Positions 8,656-15,166 of a DNA stretch of 56,698 nt are shown here, one piece after another. The DNA is from Oscillospiraceae bacterium (GTDB lineage: Bacteria > Bacillota > Clostridia > Oscillospirales > QAMX01), in the NCBI GenBank assembly GCA_015067715.1, contig SVLY01000012.1, forward strand, positions 1-56,698. The letters run 5' to 3'. Position 1 is the first letter of the stretch; each line of letters starts with the position of its first letter. The position numbers were made by a program, and so were the translations under genes. The notes under the pieces were generated by a model. That model was not told the DNA's origin. It made no database searches and saw nothing but the letters and a program-made list of their open reading frames with translations.

Positions 8656-9291
8656 TTATCTCTGGGCGGCGCCGGAGCGGACCTGCTGCTTTACGCGGCG
8701 GATCTCGCTGAGGGAGTTGGTGAGAGCCTGCTCGGTGGCAGAGACGGAATTCTCGATGTAGGCGGAGGTGGCGGTGCGGAGCTCGCTTGCGATCTTTTCG
8801 GCGTTTCTGGTGACCTCGGTGGCGCGGGCTTCGCTGCGCTTGAGAAGGTCGGTGGACTTTGCGGTGGCGTCGGAAATGATCTGGTTGCCCTTGGCGGTGG
8901 CCTCGGAGACGATCTGGTCGCCCTGAGCCTTGGCGTCGGCAATGATGCCCTGAGCTTCGGCCTTCTTCTGGGAGACGATCTCGTTGGTAAGACGGCGGGC
9001 TTCGCGGACGATGGCGCTGTCCTCAACGAGGCGGCGTGCGCGGGTCTCGGCATCGCGGATGATAGCGTCGGCGTCACGCTCGGCGGCGGCACGGAGGTCG
9101 TTCTGGGCGCTGAGCACGGCACGGGCCTGAGCAAGCTCTTCGGGGTAGGAGCTGTTGATCTCGTTCAAAAGCTCGGTGACTCTTTCGCGGTCAACTGCGG
9201 CCTTGCCGCCGCTGAGGGGAATAGTCCAGGCTTCTTCCAGGAGTTCGTTTAACTGGTTGATAAGCTCTTCTGTGGTCTGACGTCTGTCCAT
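8656..9291 (-). CDS. Coiled-coil protein of unknown function next to coaD
   Basis: A 211-residue, highly charged, alanine-rich protein. From about residue 70 to 205 it is one long predicted coiled coil with 11-residue-like periodicity (repeats such as AEAQGIIADAKAQGDQIVSEATAKGNQ), resembling the helical stalk of F0 subunit b or DivIVA-like scaffolds. There is no signal peptide or membrane span. The ATG at 9291 has AAGGAGG 9 bases upstream. It is the last gene of the uvrC-rsmD-coaD run, 45 bp after coaD. I have seen similar proteins annotated only as ATPase or hypothetical in Clostridia. Role unknown; scaffold or filament is an inference. Confidence 0.75.
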   Translation of the reverse strand: MDRRQTTEELINQLNELLEEAWTIPLSGGKAAVDRERVTELLNEINSSYPEELAQARAVLSAQNDLRAAAERDADAIIRDAETRARRLVEDSAIVREARRLTNEIVSQKKAEAQGIIADAKAQGDQIVSEATAKGNQIISDATAKSTDLLKRSEARATEVTRNAEKIASELRTATSAYIENSVSATEQALTNSLSEIRRVKQQVRSGAAQR

Positions 9292-9336
9292 CTGTGACAG
9301 CCTCCTTAAAAGTGTATGTCTAACTGCTAAAATTAC

Positions 9337-9816
9337 TTATTTGTATTTCCGGGTAAGGGCTTTTACGGCCTCCGGGGGGAAATAGGACGAAACGTCTGCC
9401 CCGAGGGAGAAAAGGTGGAGCCCAACGCTGGTGCTCACGTGGCGCAGGCCGGGCTTTGCGGGGAGAAAGACCGTTTCCGGAGCGGAAAGGCCACGGTTGA
9501 TAACGGCCATGTCTGCTTCGTAGTCGTAGTCGGCCTGGGAACGGATGCCCTTGACTATGGCGCAGGCGCCAAGCTCCCGGGCGACGTTTGCGCATATCCC
9601 CTCTGAGGTGACAACGCGGACGTTGACGTCCCGGGGAAGGGACTGGCGAATGATGCGGCAACGCTCCTCCGGGGAGAAGACGGCTTTTTTGGATGCGTTT
9701 TGCATGACCAGCACCACGACGGTGTCGAAACACTCTGCGGCGCGGAGAAAAACGTCCAAATGGCCCAGGGTGACGGGGTCAAAGCTGCCGGGACAAACGG
9801 CAATTCGTTCTTTCAT
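9337..9816 (-). CDS. coaD: Pantetheine-phosphate adenylyltransferase
   Basis: Transfers AMP from ATP to 4'-phosphopantetheine, the fourth step of coenzyme A synthesis. The 159-residue protein has the family length and the nucleotidyltransferase motif GSFDPVTLGHLDV (residues 10-22, with the T/HxGH signature). The C-terminal SSYFPPEAVKAL matches the family end. The usual SSS(I/L)VKE-type loop reads STSVGLHLF, so the basic residue there differs from Bacillus and E. coli. Start ATG overlaps the rsmD stop by 4 bases (ATGA), implying coupled translation. Confidence 0.95.
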   Translation of the reverse strand: MKERIAVCPGSFDPVTLGHLDVFLRAAECFDTVVVLVMQNASKKAVFSPEERCRIIRQSLPRDVNVRVVTSEGICANVARELGACAIVKGIRSQADYDYEADMAVINRGLSAPETVFLPAKPGLRHVSTSVGLHLFSLGADVSSYFPPEAVKALTRKYK

Positions 9817-10376
9817 TGGGACTCACCCGATTCGGAAACTCTGTAGACAGAGAGCTCGGTGCCGCCGTATTTATACTGCTTTGTAAGGCAGAGCTTTCCC
9901 ACCCGGGCAGGCATACGCTCACCGGTCGCTGTCTCACAGATTATTATACCACAATCAGATAAAATGTCAAACGTTTCGATAAAATTTAGTATACGGGGAA
10001 CAAATTTTTCTCTGTAGGGAGGGTCCAAAAGCACCAGATCAAAGCTTTTTTGGGGAGCGCCGGAAAGAAAGGCCTTGTAATCGCTTTTCACCACCCTGGA
10101 CTGGGCGGAAAATCCGGTTTTCTGAATATTGCTTCTTATGACCTCCAGAGCCTCGGGAGCCTTGTCCACGAAGACGGCGCTTGAGGCACCGCGGCTGAGG
10201 GCTTCGAGACCCAGCTGGCCGGTGCCGGCAAAAAGGTCGAGAACGTTTCTTCCGCCCAGCTCAAACTGGAGGATGTTGAAAATGGCCTGCTTGACCATGT
10301 CGCTGGTGGGACGTGTATCGTTTCCGGGGACGGCCTTAAGGGCGATCCCTCTTGCACTTCCTGAGGTTATTCTCAT
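9813..10376 (-). CDS. rsmD: 16S rRNA (guanine966-N2)-methyltransferase
   Basis: Methylates G966 of 16S rRNA. The 187-residue protein starts MRITSGSARGIALKAVPG (typical RsmD start), has the SAM motif LDLFAGTGQLGLEALSRGA near residues 43-61 and the catalytic DPPY near residues 117-120. Gene order rsmD-coaD with a 4-base overlap is classical in Firmicutes. It lies 21 bp after uvrC. Confidence 0.95.
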   Translation of the reverse strand: MRITSGSARGIALKAVPGNDTRPTSDMVKQAIFNILQFELGGRNVLDLFAGTGQLGLEALSRGASSAVFVDKAPEALEVIRSNIQKTGFSAQSRVVKSDYKAFLSGAPQKSFDLVLLDPPYREKFVPRILNFIETFDILSDCGIIICETATGERMPARVGKLCLTKQYKYGGTELSVYRVSESGESQ

Positions 10377-10397
10377 GGGTGTTACCGACCTTTCTGA

Positions 10398-12197
10398 TTA
10401 GTCTTTGCTGTGGAGCGCTTCGTATACTTTCTGTCCCGTGGCGGCGCCGAGGACGGAGACGAGCTCGTCGGAGCTTGCGGCCTTTATGGCCTTTAGCGAG
10501 CCGAAATGCCGCATAAGCTCTGCACGGCGCTTGGGGCCGATGCCGGGAATGCTCTCCAAAGCAGAGGAGATGAGCTTTTTTGAACGCTTTTTTCTGTGGA
10601 AGGTTATGGCAAACCGGTGGGCCTCGTCCTGGACGGCGGTGACGAGGGAAAATGCGGGAGGCGAGGCGGAAAGGGAGATCTCCTCTCCGTCCGGGGTGAC
10701 GAGAGCCCGGGTGCGGTGGCGGTCGTCCTTTACCATGCCGAGTATGAAGGGGTATCTGCCTATTTGGGCAAGAGTTTCTCTCACGGCGTTGGCGTGACCC
10801 TGGCCGCCGTCTGCAAGGAGCAGATCCGGAAGTTCGGCCTCGGGGGAGGAATAGCGCCGGGTGACGGCCTCGGCCATGGCCCGGTAGTCGTCCTGGCCGG
10901 TGAAGGACTTTATGTTGAATTTGCGGTAGGCGTTTTTGCTGGGGGCGCCGTTTACAAAGCGCACCATGGATGCAACGCACTGATCTCCGGAGGTGTTTGA
11001 GATATCGAAGGCCTCGATGACCCTCAGGGTCTCCGGAGAGCCGCAAATGCGGGTGAGCTCTTCAACGGAGCGGGCGGTGAGGTCGGTCTTCTGGGTGGTG
11101 CGTTCCACCTCCTGCCGGGCGTTTTCCTCTGCCATGGACAGGAGCTTTCTTGGCACGCCCCGTCTGGGAGAATAGAGCTCGCACTTTTTGCCGTGGAGCT
11201 GGGTGAAGAGCCTTTGGGTGAGCTCGGCCTCTTCAATGTCGGAGGAGAGCAGTATTTTGTCCGGGATCAGATCGGGAGAGCCGGTGTAAAACCGCTTTAT
11301 AAGCTCGGGAACGGCCTCGCGGAATTCGTTTGGGGTGAGCTTGAAGCTTTCGGTCCTGGTGCGGCAGATAACGCCCTTGTGGAGGGAGATGACGGAAAAT
11401 GCCGACCGCACCTGGCCGGAGTGCCAGCCGAAAGCATCCACGTCCCCCTTGAGGTCTGTGAACACCTTTTGCCGTTCGCTTAGGGCGGATACCGCAAGGT
11501 ATCTGTCCCGGATGGAGGCGGCTTTTTCAAAATTGAGCTCTTCTGCGGCCTGTTCCATTTCGGTCTGCAGGTCTTCCATGAGCTCAGTATATTTGTTGTC
11601 CAGAATGTACAGAGCTTTGTCGATGAGCTCCCGGTATTTCAGCGCGGACTGACCCTCCCGGCAGGGACCGTAGCACCGGCCCGTCTGATAGTGGAGGCAG
11701 GGTCGCCCTTTGCCCACGTCCCGGGGAAAAACACGGGAGCACAGGGGAAGCGTGAGCGCCTGGCTTACGGCTTCGATAACGCCGAAGGCAACGCCCCGGC
11801 CTCCGTATGGGCCGAAATAGTCTGCGCCGTCGGCGCTTTTTTTGTTTACCACTTCAAAACGGGGGTAGAGCTGGCGCTTGTCCACCCGGATAAAGGGATA
11901 ACCCTTGTCGTCCTTGAGAAGGATGTTGTACCGGGGCTTGTACTGTTTAATAAGGGTGCACTCCAAAACGAGTGCCTCGAACTCGTCTGCGGTGACGGTG
12001 TACTCAAGGCTCCGGGCAGAGCGGATCATAAGCTCGGTTTTGGGGGAGCGGTTTGAGTGAAAATACTGGCTTACCCTGTTTTTAAGAAGCTTTGCTTTTC
12101 CAATATAGATGATGTTCCCCTGGGCGTCGCGGTAAAAATAGACTCCCGGCTCCATGGGAAGGGAGAGGGCTTTTTCTCTGAGCTCAGCTTCGTTCAA
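10398..12197 (-). CDS. uvrC: Excinuclease ABC subunit C
   Basis: Makes both incisions in nucleotide excision repair. The 599-residue protein has the GIY-YIG nuclease domain first (EPGVYFYRDAQGNIIYIGKA, residues about 17-36), a UVR helical motif near 205-240 (MEQAAEELNFEKAASIRD), the RNase H-like endonuclease domain (EAFDISNTSGDQCVASMV) and a C-terminal helix-hairpin-helix (LESIPGIGPKRRAELM). The start is TTG at 12197, with GGAGG at 12212-12208 set 10 bases upstream. Head of the uvrC-rsmD-coaD-coiled-coil run. Confidence 0.97.
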   Translation of the reverse strand: MNEAELREKALSLPMEPGVYFYRDAQGNIIYIGKAKLLKNRVSQYFHSNRSPKTELMIRSARSLEYTVTADEFEALVLECTLIKQYKPRYNILLKDDKGYPFIRVDKRQLYPRFEVVNKKSADGADYFGPYGGRGVAFGVIEAVSQALTLPLCSRVFPRDVGKGRPCLHYQTGRCYGPCREGQSALKYRELIDKALYILDNKYTELMEDLQTEMEQAAEELNFEKAASIRDRYLAVSALSERQKVFTDLKGDVDAFGWHSGQVRSAFSVISLHKGVICRTRTESFKLTPNEFREAVPELIKRFYTGSPDLIPDKILLSSDIEEAELTQRLFTQLHGKKCELYSPRRGVPRKLLSMAEENARQEVERTTQKTDLTARSVEELTRICGSPETLRVIEAFDISNTSGDQCVASMVRFVNGAPSKNAYRKFNIKSFTGQDDYRAMAEAVTRRYSSPEAELPDLLLADGGQGHANAVRETLAQIGRYPFILGMVKDDRHRTRALVTPDGEEISLSASPPAFSLVTAVQDEAHRFAITFHRKKRSKKLISSALESIPGIGPKRRAELMRHFGSLKAIKAASSDELVSVLGAATGQKVYEALHSKD

Positions 12198-12223
12198 GTT
12201 GGGGAAGCCTCCTTAAAAACAGG

Positions 12224-12252
12224 GGACGGAGCGGCAGTTGGCTGCTCCGTCC
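12224..12252 (-). terminator. Terminator of the HPr gene
   Basis: 12-bp stem with one G-T pair (12224-12235 with 12241-12252), 5-base loop, followed on the minus strand by CCTGTTTTT. It lies between the HPr stop and the uvrC ribosome site. Confidence 0.75.
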
Positions 12253-12286
12253 ACGGTGGGTGTGTGGTGGGTAAGTGGGGGTGGAT

Positions 12287-12553
12287 TTACTTTGCGCTGA
12301 AGTCGGACTCAATGAGCTCGCAGAGGGCGTCGATGGCCATCTGCTCGTCGACACCGTCGGCCTTGATGGTGATGGAGGCGCCCTTGGTCACGCCCAGGGA
12401 GAGAACTCCCAAAAGGCTCTTGGCGTTGACCTGACGGTCCTCACGGATCACCCAGATGCCGGCACGGAACTCGTTGGCCTTCTGGATGAAATATGTTGCC
12501 GGCCGGGCGTGAAGCCCGACAGGGTTGTTAACGGTTATCTCTCTGGTAAGCAT
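12287..12553 (-). CDS. ptsH: HPr phosphocarrier protein
   Basis: An 88-residue HPr. His15 (GLHARPA) is the site phosphorylated by enzyme I. Ser46 (NAKSLLGVLSLG) is the HPr-kinase site used for CcpA-type catabolite control in Firmicutes. Both are present, so it could act in sugar transport and in regulation. I place the start at ATG 12553, with GAGGAG about 10 bases upstream; the upstream in-frame ATG would add 12 non-family residues. It stands alone, without ptsI, between its own promoter and terminator, as is common in Clostridia. Confidence 0.92.
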   Translation of the reverse strand: MLTREITVNNPVGLHARPATYFIQKANEFRAGIWVIREDRQVNAKSLLGVLSLGVTKGASITIKADGVDEQMAIDALCELIESDFSAK

Positions 12554-12626
12554 GATCGAAAATTCTCCTCGCAATAATAGACTCCGCACAGCGGTTTATC
12601 GCACTTTTACAGTTCATTACATTAAT

Positions 12627-12655
12627 AGAATACCTTAAAAAAAAGCAAATGTCAA
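12627..12655 (-). promoter_or_regulatory. Promoter of the HPr gene
   Basis: Minus strand: TTGACA (12655-12650), 17-bp spacer with an eight-T run, TATTCT (12632-12627), 74 bp upstream of the HPr ATG. Confidence 0.75.
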
Positions 12656-12782
12656 TGATAAGTAAGGCCGCTTTGACAAATTCGGCTGTTTGTACAGAAA
12701 TCCAATTTTCAGAGGGAAAATGATTGACAGTTTTTTTGATGGCGGGGGATCAACGGGAACGAACAAATGTATTGTTGTCGTT

Positions 12783-12810
12783 TTCGGGTTTTTGTTCGAA
12801 AAATCCCGAA
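12783..12810. repeat. Hairpin upstream of the mraZ promoter
   Basis: TTCGGG-TTTTT pairs with AAAAA-(T)-CCCGAA around a GTTCG loop, with one bulged base. It is not followed by a T run beyond the stem and does not sit at a gene end, so its role is unclear. Confidence 0.45.
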
Positions 12811-12859
12811 AGCGACCGGAAACAGAATAAAAAAATTTATAAATATGTGGGACAGACTA

Positions 12860-12888
12860 TTGCAATTTGAAAGGAAAAAGGGTATAAT
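12860..12888 (+). promoter_or_regulatory. Promoter of mraZ and the dcw cluster
   Basis: TTGCAA (12860-12865), 17-bp spacer, TATAAT (12883-12888), about 72 bp upstream of the mraZ start. Confidence 0.8.
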
Positions 12889-12905
12889 ATAGTAAAAGGG
12901 TAGTC

Positions 12906-12933
12906 AAGTGGAGCCCAAGTAGAAGTTGAGTGT
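12906..12933 (+). promoter_or_regulatory. Candidate MraZ operator repeats
   Basis: Three related hexamers, AAGTGG (12906), AAGTAG (12917) and GAGTGT (12928), spaced exactly 11 bp, lie between the promoter and the mraZ start. MraZ is known to bind short direct repeats about one helical turn apart in its own leader. Assignment here is by position and spacing. Confidence 0.4.
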
Positions 12934-12960
12934 AGTAAACGGAAGGGAGATGGAAGGTAA

Positions 12961-13386
12961 ATGCTCATAAACAGCAGTCAGCACACTGTGGACGCCAAAG
13001 GCCGCATTTTCTTTCCTATGCGCTTCCGTGATGATATGTGGGAAAAGATCATTATTTGCCGCGGTATTGGCAAATACCTCATGCTCTTCTCCCCGGATGA
13101 ATGGAAAAAGTTCACCGACCGTTTCAACAGCCTTCCTGACAGCAGCCGGGAAAAAGTGAGAAGATTCTTCTTTTCCGTCGCCGCCGAGTGCGCTGTTGAC
13201 CAGCAGGGCAGACTTCTTCTTCCTCAGAACCTTCGCGAGTTTGCCGGCCTTGAGAAAAACGTCACCGTCGCCGGTATGCAGGATCACGCCGAGATATGGG
13301 ATACCGTCAAGTGGGACGAAGCCCAGATGGCCATCAGCGAGGACGAGATCAGCGGCATTATGGATGCCCTTCCCTTTGGTTCATGA
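12961..13386 (+). CDS. mraZ: Transcriptional regulator MraZ
   Basis: DNA-binding protein of the AbrB-like double-psi fold that represses or tunes the dcw operon it leads. The 141-residue protein starts MLINSSQHTVDAKGRIFFPMRFR, and the second half-repeat has AAECAVDQQGRLLLPQNLREFAGL, the two DxxGR blocks expected in the tandem MraZ repeats. The ATG at 12961 has GGAAGGT a few bases upstream. Its TGA overlaps the rsmH ATG by 4 bases. Confidence 0.96.
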   Translation: MLINSSQHTVDAKGRIFFPMRFRDDMWEKIIICRGIGKYLMLFSPDEWKKFTDRFNSLPDSSREKVRRFFFSVAAECAVDQQGRLLLPQNLREFAGLEKNVTVAGMQDHAEIWDTVKWDEAQMAISEDEISGIMDALPFGS

Positions 13387-14321
13387 GCGGATTTAAACAC
13401 GTTTCGGTGCTACTTGACGAGTGCATCGAATGGCTGGATATAGACCCCAGAGGAACCTACATCGACTGTACCCTGGGCGGGGGAGGCCACTCCTCTGAAA
13501 TTCTCAAAAGGCTTTCCGACGGGCGTCTCATCGGCATAGACCGTGACGGCGACGCAATTGCCGCCGCAAGCGCAAGGCTTGGCGCACTGGGAAAGAACTT
13601 TACTGCAGTGAGATCCAACTTTGCGGATATCTCCGGGGCGGCTCAGAGTGTTGGGGTTGAAAAGGCGGACGGAATACTCTTTGACCTTGGCGTCTCCTCC
13701 TACCAGCTGGACACCGCAGAGCGGGGCTTCTCCTACATGGCAGACGCTCCTTTAGACATGAGAATGGACTCCCGGGACGGGATGAGTGCAGCGGACGTTG
13801 TCAACACCTACAGCGAGGGCGAGCTCAGACGTATCCTTTCGGAGTACGGCGAAGAAAAGTTTTCGGGAAGAGTTGCCGCGGCGATCGTCCGGGCGCGTTC
13901 CCTTTCGGAGATAAAGACCACTCTTGAGCTTTCGGAGATAATCACCTCCGCAATTCCCCAGGGTGCGGCAAAAAAAGAAAAACAGCATCCCGCCAAGCGA
14001 AGCTTCCAGGCGATCAGAATGGAAGTGAACGGAGAGCTGGCCGCCATAAGGCTGGGTCTTCGGGCGGCGGCGGAGCTTTTGGCTCCCGGAGGAAGGCTCT
14101 GCGTTATAACCTTCCACTCCGGCGAGGACAGGCTGGTGAAGAGCATGATCAACGAGCTCTCATCGGGGTGCACCTGTCCCAGAGATTTCCCCGTATGCGT
14201 ATGCGGGAAAAAGCCCGTTTTGAAAAACCTTACCAGGCACCCCATAATCAGCGGAGAAGAAGAGCTTGAAAACAATCCGCGGGCCCGAAGCGCAAAGCTT
14301 CGCGTGGCCGAAAAGCTTTGA
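13383..14321 (+). CDS. rsmH: 16S rRNA (cytosine1402-N4)-methyltransferase
   Basis: Methylates C1402 in the ribosomal P site. I place the start at ATG 13383, giving MSGFKHVSVLLDECIEWL and 312 residues, the usual length; it overlaps the mraZ stop (ATGA). The SAM motif is DCTLGGGGHSSEIL near residues 26-39; LFDLGVSSYQLD and PAKRSFQAIRMEVN are further family blocks. Standard mraZ-rsmH dcw order. Confidence 0.97.
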   Translation: MSGFKHVSVLLDECIEWLDIDPRGTYIDCTLGGGGHSSEILKRLSDGRLIGIDRDGDAIAAASARLGALGKNFTAVRSNFADISGAAQSVGVEKADGILFDLGVSSYQLDTAERGFSYMADAPLDMRMDSRDGMSAADVVNTYSEGELRRILSEYGEEKFSGRVAAAIVRARSLSEIKTTLELSEIITSAIPQGAAKKEKQHPAKRSFQAIRMEVNGELAAIRLGLRAAAELLAPGGRLCVITFHSGEDRLVKSMINELSSGCTCPRDFPVCVCGKKPVLKNLTRHPIISGEEELENNPRARSAKLRVAEKL

Positions 14322-14356
14322 ACATACAAATCTGACCACCGGGGAGAGACACGGCT

Positions 14357-14989
14357 GTGAAAAAGTACACCGACTATTCAGTTAACAACGAAACCAAGGA
14401 TGACCGTGTTCTCGACTATAAATCCCTGCGCTTCTCCGGTGACGCCATGGTCTACGGAAGCGACGGACAGGCCGCCTATCAGGCGCGCCCCGTTGAGCTC
14501 CCCGAGACCCAGACAGAACAGCAGACTGCCGCGGCTCCCGAGCATGAATACAGACCCATGCCCTCTGCAATGCTCTTTGAGGACGTCGGTCACGTTGCCC
14601 GCCGCCGCAGAGCTCCCCGTGCTCTCTCCGCCGCGGTCTACATTGCGGTCACCCTTTTTGCCGCAGTTGCCCTTTTCGGACTTGTCCATATGTACGGGGA
14701 AATGAACGAGCTCACCGTTCTGGCCAACGACCTCACCCGGGAGCTCAGCGAGCTCCGCGAGGAAGAGACCAGACTTCTCTACAGGGTAAACTCCGAAATG
14801 ACCGAGCTGGACATGCTTGACTACGCCGAGCACACCCTCAACATGGAAATGGCCACCGCGGCCAATACCGTGAGCGTGGACTTTGGCGGCGGTGACCGCT
14901 ACGAGATAGGCTCCGCCCTTGGGGAGAGCGACACCCTCTTCGGGCACATTTCCGATGCTGTGGAAAATTTTGTAAACTACATAGGCTGA
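14357..14989 (+). CDS. ftsL: FtsL-like septum protein
   Basis: A 210-residue bitopic protein: about 90 cytoplasmic residues, one membrane span (SAAVYIAVTLFAAVALFGLV, about 93-112), then a short coiled coil (ELTVLANDLTRELSELREEETRL) and a conserved-looking tail ending in DYAEHTLNMEMA. Topology and position between rsmH and the PBP are those of FtsL/DivIC proteins, which form the septal complex with FtsQ/DivIB. Sequence identity of this family is low, so the call rests on topology and context. GTG start at 14357 with GGGGAG 10 bases upstream. The N-terminal cytoplasmic part is longer than in Bacillus. Confidence 0.75.
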   Translation: MKKYTDYSVNNETKDDRVLDYKSLRFSGDAMVYGSDGQAAYQARPVELPETQTEQQTAAAPEHEYRPMPSAMLFEDVGHVARRRRAPRALSAAVYIAVTLFAAVALFGLVHMYGEMNELTVLANDLTRELSELREEETRLLYRVNSEMTELDMLDYAEHTLNMEMATAANTVSVDFGGGDRYEIGSALGESDTLFGHISDAVENFVNYIG

Positions 14990-15011
14990 TAAAGATAAAA
15001 CAGAGATAAAA

Positions 15012-15055
15012 CGGCGGATTGGGGAATTATGTGCCATGGTGCACCCAGTCCGCCG
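15012..15055 (+). other. Hairpin between ftsL and the PBP gene
   Basis: 12-bp stem with one G-T pair (15012-15023 with 15044-15055), and GTGC/GCAC can extend pairing within the loop. No proper T run follows. A second GC hairpin lies at 15097-15110. The 177-bp gap is the largest in the dcw run, so this may be an attenuator or processing site. Confidence 0.45.
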
Positions 15056-15166
15056 ATTTGGACACTTTTGGGCTCTGTATTACACAAGACATATGCGGCC
15101 GGCTCCGGCCATAATCATTAACGTGGAAAAGAATTCGGACTCTCCGGGAAAGCAGACGGTTTAGCT

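Larger units (their letters stand above)
12590..12960. other. 371-bp intergenic region between HPr and mraZ
   Basis: No coding sequence seen. It contains a minus-strand promoter for HPr, a plus-strand promoter for mraZ, an A/T-rich hairpin at 12783-12810 and a set of short 11-bp-spaced repeats before mraZ, each listed separately. Confidence 0.7.
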
